DNA of 11,675 nucleotides from Thermoplasmata archaeon (GTDB lineage Archaea; Thermoplasmatota; Thermoplasmata; Lutacidiplasmatales; UBA184), in NCBI GenBank assembly GCA_030046135.1, contig JASIEC010000117.1, positions 1-11,675 on the forward strand, written 5' to 3'. This document shows positions 6,609-11,675 of the stretch, piece by piece (positions within the stretch are counted from its first letter, which is position 1; the number at the start of each line of letters is the position of its first letter). The notes beneath the pieces are model-generated. The model ran no database searches and was not told where the DNA came from. It was given only the letters and a program-made list of their open reading frames with translations. Position numbers and translations under genes: made by a program.

Positions 6609-7565
6609 ATGGGCTCCCGCCGGGTGATCGAGTGGCTGCTGGAGGAAGACCAGCCGGGGGTGCGCTACCGGGCGCTCACGGAGATCGACGGCCGTCCGGC
6701 GCGCGATCCGGAGGTCCTTCGCGCGAGGCGAGAGATCCCTCGCCGAGGTTGGGTCGCCGACATCCTCGCGGTGCGGGCCCCGGGCGGCTGGTGGGTCGGC
6801 GAGGAGAACCTCTACCTCCCGAAGTACCTCTCCACGAACTGGCGGATGCTGGTCCTCGCGGAGCTCGGCGCCTCGCGGGAGATCCCGGCCGTCCGCGCGT
6901 CGTGCGAGCTCTGGATGCGCCGCTTTCCTCTCCGCGGGGGCGGCGTCGGCGGGAACTCGAGGGGGACTGGCCATCACTGCGTCGTCGGCAACATGGCCCG
7001 GGCGCTGATCCGGCTAGGGTATGGCGACGACCCGAGGGTCCGAAAGAGCCTCGACTGGCTGGTCGAGACCGCCGACCCGAAGGGGGGGTGGTCGTGCTTC
7101 GGGCGGGGAAGGAACCTCGACTCGTGGGAGGGCCTCAGCGCCTTCGCGGCGTACCCTCGCGCGCGCTGGACGGCGGGGATGCAGCGGTGCGTCGACCTCG
7201 CCTCGGAGTTCTTTCTCGAGCGGGAGCTCCACCGGCAAGGCGGCCGGTACGCCCCGTGGTACCGGTTCCACGACCCGGTCCACTACTACTACGACGTCTT
7301 GGTCGGCCTCGACCTCGTGACGGCCCTCGGACGTGGGGACGATCCGCGGCTCAAGTTCGCCCTCAGCCTACTCCGGAAGAAGCGACGGGCCGACGGGCGG
7401 TGGAACCTCGATGCGATCCACCCCGATGTCGCGGGCGGGATGGCCCGGTGGTACCGCGAGCACCCCCGGCAGCGCCCGACGCCGTGGGGGCTCGAGACCG
7501 TCGGGGCCCCGAGCAAGATGGTCACCCTGAGGGCCCTCAACGTGCTCCAGCGGGTCGGCGCCTGA
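6609..7565 (+). CDS. Terpenoid-cyclase-fold (alpha/alpha toroid) protein, function unknown
   Basis: The 318-residue product resembles the prenyltransferase/squalene-oxidase repeat fold; I do not know its reaction. Repeated aromatic-glycine turns support this: GGWW at 59-62, KGGWSCFG at 158-165 and DGRWNLD at 262-268, each followed or preceded by helix pairs such as RVRKSLDWLVE. The stretch DPVHYYYDVLVGLDLV (222-237) and the pair HHC at 122-124 look like conserved core residues and might line a central cavity or bind metal. The protein is soluble, with no signal peptide. Proteins of this kind are sometimes misnamed as nitrogen fixation proteins; nothing here supports that. The ATG at 6609 is preferred to an in-frame ATG at 6540, because 6540 falls inside the EamA gene and the added residues look like linker. 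It converges with the MBL-fold gene across 64 bases. Confidence 0.78.
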   Translation: MGSRRVIEWLLEEDQPGVRYRALTEIDGRPARDPEVLRARREIPRRGWVADILAVRAPGGWWVGEENLYLPKYLSTNWRMLVLAELGASREIPAVRASCELWMRRFPLRGGGVGGNSRGTGHHCVVGNMARALIRLGYGDDPRVRKSLDWLVETADPKGGWSCFGRGRNLDSWEGLSAFAAYPRARWTAGMQRCVDLASEFFLERELHRQGGRYAPWYRFHDPVHYYYDVLVGLDLVTALGRGDDPRLKFALSLLRKKRRADGRWNLDAIHPDVAGGMARWYREHPRQRPTPWGLETVGAPSKMVTLRALNVLQRVGA

Positions 7566-7629
7566 GACCGAGTTCTCCCGGTGCGGAGGCGCCCGCGGTG
7601 AATCGCCCGTCCGCGATGGCAGGAGGACG

Positions 7630-8571
7630 CTAGGTTCCCGCCGTGCTCGACGGCCCGAGCCGGTCCTGCACGAACTCGAGATTCTTCCGGTAGAACTGAG
7701 AGAACTTCCAGCGATCGTACGGAGCCTGGGGGAGCTCCCCGTCCGTCTCCGTCGGGGCCTTCCCCTCGGACCGGCGCTCCCGGGCTCGACGCTGGAGCGA
7801 GCCGACGTACGCCTCGAGGGTCAGGATCTCGGGCACTCCCCCGACGGGTCCGTGCCCGGGGAGGGCCCGGTCCGGGCGGAGTCCGCGGACCTCGGCGAGG
7901 ATCCGCAGGAGGCTCTCCGGGTCCCCGTCGGCCATCGAAGGATGGAACCCCGAGGCGAGCAGGTCCCCGAGGAAGACGATCCTCTCGTCCGGGAGGAAGA
8001 CGAGCACGTCGCTCGGCGAGTGGCCCCCCCCGAACGAGAGCACCCGGGCGGACCGACGGCTCCCGTGGATCACGAGCTCGCGCTCGAGCGTGAGCTCGGC
8101 CGGCCTGATCGCGAGGTCGGAGGGCGTCGCGAGGATCCCCTCGTACCACGCCTCGAGGATCCGTCGTTCGGCCGGGGAGGCCGGGATGCGGCCGGACCGG
8201 AGCCCCTCGAGCTCCGCCGGGACCTCGGCCCGATCGCTCGCGAGGTGCTCGCGCGCTCTCTCGATCACGAGCTCCCGGACCCTCTTCGTCGAGACGACCC
8301 GGACCGGGGCGAGGGCGGAGGTCCCGCGGACGTGGTCCCCGTGGTAGTGGCTGTGGACGAGGAGGTCGGTCGGCCGTCCGGTGAGCCGCTGCGCGGCGCG
8401 TCCGAGGGCCTCTCCCGCCTTCGGGGTGAGCATCGCGTCGAAGACGAGGCTCGTGCCCCCGAGGTCTACGATGCCCGCGTTGCAGAGGCCAAACCCGTCG
8501 GGGGTCGCGATCGCCGCGTGGACCCCCGGGGCGAGCTCCTCGAGGGTGAAGTGCTCTCGGGTCGCCGTCAC
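7630..8571 (-). CDS. Metallo-beta-lactamase-fold hydrolase
   Basis: This is a zinc-dependent hydrolase of the MBL superfamily (glyoxalase II/lactamase-like), 313 residues and cytosolic. The metal ligands are complete: HSHYHGDH at 73-80, giving the HxHxDH motif with His75, His77, Asp79 and His80; His184 in GGGHSPSD; Asp203 in FLGDLL; and His240 in PGHGPVG. The insertion between the first and second motifs (about 95-170) is helical. The C-terminal tail, about 250-313, is charged and ends in a QFYRKNLEFVQDRL helix. The substrate is unknown; this type covers lactonases, thioesterases and similar enzymes. The start is the GTG at 8571, which lies about 25 bases from a box A-like GCTTATCG, so the gene seems to have its own leaderless transcript although it follows the HExxH gene by 61 bases. 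Confidence 0.9.
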   Translation of the reverse strand: MTATREHFTLEELAPGVHAAIATPDGFGLCNAGIVDLGGTSLVFDAMLTPKAGEALGRAAQRLTGRPTDLLVHSHYHGDHVRGTSALAPVRVVSTKRVRELVIERAREHLASDRAEVPAELEGLRSGRIPASPAERRILEAWYEGILATPSDLAIRPAELTLERELVIHGSRRSARVLSFGGGHSPSDVLVFLPDERIVFLGDLLASGFHPSMADGDPESLLRILAEVRGLRPDRALPGHGPVGGVPEILTLEAYVGSLQRRARERRSEGKAPTETDGELPQAPYDRWKFSQFYRKNLEFVQDRLGPSSTAGT

Positions 8572-8590
8572 GGGTCTCCCAGCCGAACCC

Positions 8591-8600
8591 CGCTTATCGC
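8591..8600 (-). promoter_or_regulatory. Box A-like promoter element of the MBL-fold gene
   Basis: CGCTTATCGC (minus GCGATAAGCG) is the only AT-rich word in the gap between the MBL-fold gene and the HExxH gene. Its centre is about 25 bases from the GTG start at 8571. The position both supports that start and suggests that the MBL-fold gene is transcribed separately. Confidence 0.5.
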
Positions 8601-8632
8601 CTCGTCGCGGGCAAGCGGACGGAGCCGGGGCC

Positions 8633-9160
8633 CTAGGACCGGCGGCGCCGCCGCTTTAGCGTGCGAACGGCGACCCCGGTGTGGCGTGCGAGACGACGGA
8701 CCTCGCCCTCGTCAATCCACTCCACCCGGAGATAGTCGAGAAGCTCGCGATCGGTCATGCCGAGACGGCGTCCCTCCCGGACCGTGCGCCGGTACGCCTC
8801 GATCTCGGACGGCGCGTCCACGTAGCTCAGCCGGGGGTAGAACAGGCGCTCGCCCCGCCGGAACTGGCGGACGTGGCAGAGCTCGTGGAAGAGGTCGAGG
8901 TAGAGCGTCCGGAGGTCGCTCGTGGCGAGGTGCCGCGAGCTGATCAGGAGGTGCCCGTCGTCGTCGCTCGTCCCCATGTAGCCGAACCGGGCCGAGAAGA
9001 ACTCGACCCGAAGGTTCCGAAGGACCCGCGCGGTGGAACGGCCGAACAGTTCCCGGACCGCGGCCACCGTCTCGAAGCCCCGGAAGAACCTCGTGAACGG
9101 GTAGAGCTTCTTCGGAGCCCGACGCGAGATCTTGACGCCCAATCGGAGCGGGGAGCGCAT
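8633..9160 (-). CDS. HExxH zinc metallopeptidase-like protein
   Basis: The 175-residue protein has a classic zinc-peptidase helix, LFHELCHVRQF, with HELCH at residues 92-96. A likely third ligand is Glu119 or Glu121 in the helix APSEIEAYRR, so it resembles small gluzincin-like proteins of the ImmA/IrrE or SprT kind; I cannot place it in a named family. Before the motif is a basic N-terminus (MRSPLRLGVKISRRAPKKLY) and a strand region with RVEFFSARFGYMG. After it, residues 130-175 hold short helices, VEWIDEGEVRRLARHTGVAV, followed by an Arg/Lys-rich tail KRRRRR, which could bind nucleic acid. It has no signal peptide. The ATG at 9160 lies about 28 bases from a CCTATCTG element. Whether it is an active protease is not shown by sequence. 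Confidence 0.75.
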   Translation of the reverse strand: MRSPLRLGVKISRRAPKKLYPFTRFFRGFETVAAVRELFGRSTARVLRNLRVEFFSARFGYMGTSDDDGHLLISSRHLATSDLRTLYLDLFHELCHVRQFRRGERLFYPRLSYVDAPSEIEAYRRTVREGRRLGMTDRELLDYLRVEWIDEGEVRRLARHTGVAVRTLKRRRRRS

Positions 9161-9183
9161 GGCGACCTCGCCAGCCGGCTCGG

Positions 9184-9192
9184 CAGATAGGC
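9184..9192 (-). promoter_or_regulatory. Box A-like promoter element of the HExxH gene
   Basis: The minus strand reads AGCCTATCT here, an AT-richer word in the 69-base gap between the HExxH gene and the small gene upstream of it. Its centre is about 28 bases from the ATG at 9160, consistent with a leaderless transcript. Confidence 0.4.
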
Positions 9193-9229
9193 TCTCGCCC
9201 CGCCGGTCGCGGCCCCGAGGGGACCCCGC

Positions 9230-9661
9230 TCAACTCCGAGGGAGGTAGCGCTCGGCCGCGCTCTCGGCGTCTTCGTCGCCGGGGGCCGGCTTCGGGCGCG
9301 CGCCCGTGGCGAGCGAGGCTTCGAGGGCCTTCGCCCGACGCGCGAGCGCCACGTTGTCGTTGTAGTAGCGCGCGGCCATCGTGGTCAGGCGGGACCGGTC
9401 CCGGGCGCAGTCCACCAGATCGCGCGCGAGCTCCTCGAGGCGCCGCAGGGAGAGCACGGGGTCTGCGTGCTCCTTCGTGACTTGCGAGACCGCGCTCGGG
9501 GCGACGAGCAGAGGCATCACGGTGGCGAGCCATGTCCAGAAACCGGGGGCGTCGATCGTGTCGACGTCGACCCACGGTTTCAGACGACGGGCGAGCCCGT
9601 CCGGGATCGAAAGCTCGAGCTTCGCCGACCGCTGCGCCCCCGTCCGACCGCCCGCTTGCAT
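9230..9661 (-). CDS. Hypothetical protein, 143 residues
   Basis: I do not recognise this protein. It starts with a short polar N-terminus, then KLELSIPDGLARRLKPWVDV (residues 14-33), a hydrophobic segment FWTWLATVMPLLVAPSAV at about 41-58 that is rather short and interrupted by prolines for a membrane helix, and a long charged helix from about 63 to 115 (LSLRRLEELARDLVDCARDR and following) that could be coiled coil. The C-terminus is Pro/Glu-rich. Third-position GC is high throughout, which supports that it is coding, but the ATG at 9661 has only a weak upstream AT-rich word near 9683-9688. It could be a structural or partner-binding protein; no catalytic motif is visible. Confidence 0.65.
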   Translation of the reverse strand: MQAGGRTGAQRSAKLELSIPDGLARRLKPWVDVDTIDAPGFWTWLATVMPLLVAPSAVSQVTKEHADPVLSLRRLEELARDLVDCARDRSRLTTMAARYYNDNVALARRAKALEASLATGARPKPAPGDEDAESAAERYLPRS

Positions 9662-9830
9662 TTCGCTGCTCCGCAGGAGTCATTGGCAGCGCGCTGCGGT
9701 TTCCGAGGGCCCGGCCGGCCGGCGGAGGCTGACTCCTCAGCCGACCGGAGAGAACCGCCCAGCGTATTTGAGCCCGCATTCCGACCGTCGCCCTGGTCCG
9801 CAGATCGGCGACCCCCCGGGCCCGGCTCGG

Positions 9831-9936
9831 GTCTCCTAGGCCAGGTCGGCGGGCGGTGTGGATCGCAGGCGGCGACCGGTCCGGCGACGGATCCCAAGTC
9901 CCGGCGCCTCGAACGGCGAACTCGGTCCTAGGAGAC
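9831..9936. repeat. 10-bp inverted repeat, 86-base spacing
   Basis: GTCTCCTAGG at 9831-9840 and CCTAGGAGAC at 9927-9936 are exact reverse complements. The 86 bases between them are GC-rich and contain smaller complementary runs. As RNA they could close a large stem; as DNA they could be a pair of binding sites. Which strand would be transcribed is not known. Confidence 0.55.
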
Positions 9937-9938
9937 TC

Positions 9939-9946
9939 CCTTAAGG
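9939..9946 (+). promoter_or_regulatory. Box A-like palindrome CCTTAAGG before the membrane protein gene
   Basis: CCTTAAGG is a perfect 8-base palindrome and the most AT-rich word of the area. Its centre is about 38 bases before the ATG at 9981, giving a leader of roughly 12 bases if it is the box A, similar to the ATPase gene. It directly follows the inverted repeat half-site at 9927-9936. Confidence 0.4.
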
Positions 9947-9980
9947 CGAGAGCCGGCCTCGGGTCGTACGCTCTGGGCCG

Positions 9981-10427
9981 ATGGAAGCTGAGCTGGCCGA
10001 CGAGCTGGCCCCCGACGACAGGCCGCCCGCGTGGACGTGGCTCATGCTCGTGTTAGGCGGATTCCTCATCCTCGCGGGACTCGGAAGCTTTCTCACGGTC
10101 CCGGCTGGACGGCCTCCCTGGCCCGACGACGCGCCCGCTGCCCTCTTCGCTGTGATCGGAGTGGCGGTCGTCGCACTGGGGATTCGCTACCGGGCGGCTT
10201 GGACGCCGACCGGGGCTCCCGAAGAGGGGGAGTGGCCGTACCGCTGGACCGGATTCCCTGCCCGCCAGTGGTCTCCCGCGTACTTCGCCTCCGGCCTCTT
10301 CTTCGCCGCGCTCGCGGTGCTGTTGCTGCTCCTTCGGATGTGGCTGCTGGGAGCCCTGCTCGCCGTGCCCGCGGCGTGCGCCCTCGTCCTAGGCATCATG
10401 TTCGCCCGGCCAGGGGCGACGGACTAG
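9981..10427 (+). CDS. Small membrane protein with four predicted helices
   Basis: I do not recognise this 148-residue protein. The N-terminus is acidic (MEAELADELAPDDRPP), followed by hydrophobic segments at about 18-41, 52-68, 99-118 and 120-142. A polar loop of about 30 residues between the second and third helices carries EEGEWPYRWTGFPARQWSP, rich in Trp and Pro. There is no signal peptide or catalytic motif. The ATG at 9981 follows a CCTTAAGG element by about 38 bases and has no Shine-Dalgarno. The gene stands alone, divergent from the 143-residue gene and convergent with vapC. It may be a DUF-type archaeal membrane protein; the function is unknown. Confidence 0.7.
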   Translation: MEAELADELAPDDRPPAWTWLMLVLGGFLILAGLGSFLTVPAGRPPWPDDAPAALFAVIGVAVVALGIRYRAAWTPTGAPEEGEWPYRWTGFPARQWSPAYFASGLFFAALAVLLLLLRMWLLGALLAVPAACALVLGIMFARPGATD

Positions 10428-10605
10428 CGGTCTCGTCACGCCCGATCCGGCGGAACGAGGGGGCGAATCGAAGTGTGGCCGGCCGAAGGTCCCCTCGGCT
10501 CGGAGTGAGCACCCCTCGCAGTTCCGACTAGATTCCCCCGGGAGCGCGCACCCCAACTCCCTCGTCCTGGCGGGACTCGGCGGCGGGGGGCTGGTCCCCC
10601 CTGGC
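10428..10605. other. Intergenic gap between convergent genes
   Basis: This 178-base gap lies between the membrane protein stop and the vapC stop. Apart from the G6/C6 hairpin at its right end I see nothing in it: no convincing reading frame, tRNA arm or repeat. Confidence 0.5.
10585..10601 (-). terminator. G6/C6 hairpin just after vapC
   Basis: GGGGGG at 10585-10590, a five-base loop CTGGT, and CCCCCC at 10596-10601 form a six-pair hairpin. It begins 4 bases beyond the vapC stop codon. It lacks a clear following T-run on the minus strand, so a role as terminator or 3'-end stabiliser is only inferred from its position. Confidence 0.35.
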
Positions 10606-10992
10606 TCAGTACGTGTCCAGCGTCAAGCCGGAGACTCGAGCGAAATCGGCGTCCCGGGTGACGAGCTGGGCGTGGTGATGCTTGGCCGTGGCCGCGATGA
10701 GAAGGTCGAGCGTCCCCACCGGCTCACCCCGTCGCAGGCATTCGCCCCCCAGCCGGGCGGCTTCGATCGCGATTGGTTCGGTGACGTCCAACACTTCCAG
10801 TTCGGCGACGAACCGAAGGGCTTGCTCGAGTCGCCGCCCGCCTTGGTGGAACGCGCCCGCCAAGAACTCGGTGAGCGCCGGCGCGGGGATCGCCAGGCGC
10901 TCGTCCCGGGCCGACAGGTCCCCGGCCTTCGCGAGGGCCCGGGGTTCCCCGTTCGCGAAAGCGATGCAGAACGCCGAGTCCAGGCACTTCAC
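10606..10992 (-). CDS. vapC: VapC-type PIN-domain ribonuclease toxin
   Basis: VapC toxins are Mg2+-dependent endoribonucleases that cut tRNA or rRNA and are neutralised by VapB. The 128-residue product has the PIN acidic set: Asp5 in CLDSAF, Glu42 in LTEFLAG, Asp96 in GTLDLLIAATAKHH and Asp114 or Asp116 in VTRDADF. The usual order, a strand, then helices, then the TxDLLIAA helix and the TRDxDF turn, is complete, so the toxin looks intact. The GTG at 10992 is preferred because its GTGA overlaps the TGA of vapB; another GTG at 11004 would add four residues. It is the second gene of the vapBC pair, and a hairpin follows its stop. The RNA target cannot be predicted. Confidence 0.92.
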   Translation of the reverse strand: MKCLDSAFCIAFANGEPRALAKAGDLSARDERLAIPAPALTEFLAGAFHQGGRRLEQALRFVAELEVLDVTEPIAIEAARLGGECLRRGEPVGTLDLLIAATAKHHHAQLVTRDADFARVSGLTLDTY

Positions 10993-11240
10993 AGGTTGCC
11001 CCACGTCCGCCGGATCCTCTCGGTCCGCCGTCGATCGCCGTCCCCGAGGTCCGAGTAAGCGCGGTCAAGCTCACGGCGCTCCTTCGGGGTCAGGTCCTTC
11101 CACATCCCCCCGAACGACGTGATCGGCCGGCGCGGCCGTGCGAGGCGCTTGACGGCATCGCTGAAGCTCTCGTCGCTCCGCTTCTGGCGCTTCAACAGTT
11201 CGTACGCCTCGGTGTCCAGCGCAACGGTCTTTGTCGCCAT
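10989..11240 (-). CDS. vapB: VapB-type antitoxin (archaeal DUF217/UPF0330 kind)
   Basis: VapB binds and blocks VapC and usually represses its own promoter. The 83-residue product has the typical archaeal layout: an N-terminal strand-helix-helix DNA-binding part, ATKTVALDTEAYELLKRQKR with ESFSDAVKRL after it (to residue 34), and a charged C-terminal tail, TPKERRELDRAYSDLGDGDR, that normally wraps the toxin. The length and ESFSD motif match the DUF217 family. The start is the ATG at 11240, 26 bases from a GGTTAACC palindrome, and the stop codon overlaps the vapC start. Autoregulation is expected from the family but only suggested here by the palindrome. Confidence 0.9.
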   Translation of the reverse strand: MATKTVALDTEAYELLKRQKRSDESFSDAVKRLARPRRPITSFGGMWKDLTPKERRELDRAYSDLGDGDRRRTERIRRTWGNL

Positions 11241-11251
11241 GAGTCTACAGG

Positions 11252-11270
11252 CACGATATGCAGGTTAACC
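11252..11270 (-). promoter_or_regulatory. vapBC promoter and possible operator
   Basis: GGTTAACC at 11263-11270 is a perfect palindrome whose centre is about 26 bases from the vapB ATG, the box A position of a leaderless gene. Immediately next to it, GCACGATATGC (11251-11261) is a second AT-rich, partly symmetrical word that would lie close to the transcription start. Together they make a plausible site for VapB autorepression; this is inference from position. Confidence 0.45.
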
Positions 11271-11435
11271 ATGTCTCCCTTGCACGAACGCGTCGGACGG
11301 AGCAGGGGATTCCTCGCGCGGAAGGACGTCGGCGGCCGGCGTCACCCTGGAGGGGCGATCCCCGTCGCGAGGTGCGGCCTGCCGTTCAGGGCCCGTCGGG
11401 ACCGCGAGAGGCCGACGGATCGATGCAGGAAGTAA
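11271..11435. other. Gap between rnpB and vapB
   Basis: This 165-base GC-rich stretch lies between the end of the RNase P RNA gene and the vapB promoter. I see no convincing reading frame, tRNA or repeat in it. Confidence 0.4.
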
Positions 11436-11459
11436 CCGGCCGGGATTCACCCCGGCCGG
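11436..11459 (-). terminator. Perfect 9-bp GC hairpin at the rnpB 3' end
   Basis: CCGGCCGGG at 11436-11444 and CCCGGCCGG at 11451-11459 are exact reverse complements around a six-base loop (ATTCAC on the plus strand). On the minus strand the hairpin falls about 15-40 bases after the rnpB conserved GGCUUA, just where the P1 helix strand should end, and is followed by GGTTACTTCC. It may be a terminator or processing signal, or part of the RNA itself. It cannot be decided because the 5' half of P1 is outside the window. Confidence 0.45.
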
Positions 11460-11675
11460 GCCAGGTCGTGGTAGTAAGCCCCTTTCCGTTTCAGACAGCA
11501 TTCGACTCCGCGCTCTCCTCGGCGATCGGGGAAACTCCTCATCCCGCCGCTCAGAGCTTGCTCCCGGGGAGTCGGCCGTTTCACCATCTCCCGGTGGAGC
11601 CTCCGGGGCGGCCCCTTCACCGTCCCACCGGGCTGTGTCGTTTCTGCTCCGGAGCTCGGACTCTCGCCCGTCGGG
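11450..11675 (-). ncRNA. rnpB: RNase P RNA, archaeal type, 5' end missing at window edge
   Basis: This is the catalytic RNA of RNase P, which trims the 5' leader of pre-tRNAs. It reads leftwards. The conserved core is present in order: CR-I-like GGCGAGAGTCC (11668-11658), CAGAAACGACACAGCCC, the CR-II/III-like GATGGTGAAACGGCC and GGGAGCAAGCTC, then CR-V-like ACGGAAAGGGGCTTAC near 11489-11474. CR-I and CR-V can form the P4 helix with the bulged U (AG-U-CC against GGCUU). The third base of the usual ACAGAA in CR-V is G here, and GGAAAGUCC of CR-I reads CGAGAGUCC, so one A-U pair of P4 becomes G-U. About 226 bases are visible; the P1-P3 5' strands lie beyond the right edge. The 3' end at 11450 is approximate. 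The family identity is confident. Confidence 0.9.

Larger units (their letters stand above)
9662..9980. other. Gene-free divergent region with inverted repeats
   Basis: This 319-base stretch lies between two divergent genes and has no convincing reading frame. It holds AGGAGTCA at 9675-9682 with its inverted copy TGACTCCT at 9730-9737, a CAGCGCGCTG palindrome at 9687-9696, and GTCTCCTAGG at 9831-9840 with its inverted copy CCTAGGAGAC at 9927-9936. A CCTTAAGG palindrome at 9939-9946 may be a box A. I looked for a tRNA or signal recognition particle RNA signature and did not find one. It may be a regulatory region or encode a small structured RNA; neither is shown. Confidence 0.5.

Noticed and set aside
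6609..7565. Nitrogen fixation protein NifH
   Set aside because: Such proteins are sometimes given this name, but there is no P-loop or cysteine cluster of NifH; the repeats fit an alpha/alpha toroid.
9840..9930. tRNA-like T-arm (CGCC-GTTCGA-GGCG on the minus strand)
   Set aside because: The stem is four pairs with a six-base loop, and no matching acceptor stem or anticodon arm is found.
11265..11501. 78-codon open frame at the right end, minus strand
   Set aside because: It lies across the rnpB 3' end and its flank; the conserved RNase P RNA core explains this region.
1..11675. CRISPR array, transposon ends or integrase
   Set aside because: No regularly spaced repeats, no terminal inverted repeats with target duplications and no recombinase motifs were seen on either strand.

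Overview
The window is very GC-rich (about 70%) and looks archaeal, most likely a high-GC member of the Thermoplasmatota; the phylum is inference. The evidence is a two-subunit aspartate carbamoyltransferase with a zinc-binding PyrI, a deoxyhypusine synthase family protein, an archaeal-type VapBC pair, an archaeal-type RNase P RNA, almost no Shine-Dalgarno sequences, and AT-rich box A-like motifs about 25-28 bases upstream of several starts, as expected for leaderless archaeal transcripts.

Left part (1-4130). A deoxyhypusine synthase-like gene reads leftwards and is divergent from a 766-residue P-loop ATPase with a helical-repeat C-terminus. The ATPase converges on, and overlaps by 55 bases, a GDT1/UPF0016 membrane transporter. 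The transporter is the last gene of a leftward cluster pyrB-pyrI-transporter (5546 to 3511), which starts from one box A. pyrB and pyrI overlap by a GTGA junction.

Middle (5642-9661). Divergent from pyrB is an EamA/DMT exporter, followed on the same strand by a terpenoid-cyclase-fold (alpha/alpha toroid) protein of unknown role. Three leftward genes converge on it: a small unknown protein, an HExxH metallopeptidase-like protein and a metallo-beta-lactamase-fold hydrolase. The last two each have a box A-like motif of their own, so they look like separate units.

Right part (9662-11675). A 319-base gene-free region with inverted repeats precedes a small four-helix membrane protein. After a second, largely featureless gap comes a leftward vapB-vapC toxin-antitoxin pair (GTGA overlap). 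Upstream of it, on the same strand, is the RNase P RNA gene (rnpB), which runs off the right edge without its 5' end. A 9-bp perfect hairpin lies at the RNA's 3' end.

The genes do not form one pathway: pyrimidine synthesis, translation-factor or polyamine-type modification, tRNA 5' processing, transport and a toxin-antitoxin module sit side by side. I see no CRISPR array, insertion sequence, tRNA or integrase. The points most worth following are the altered active-site residues of the deoxyhypusine synthase homologue, the unusual motifs of the transporter joined to pyrBI, the structured DNA at 9662-9980, and the rnpB 3' end with its adjacent vapBC.
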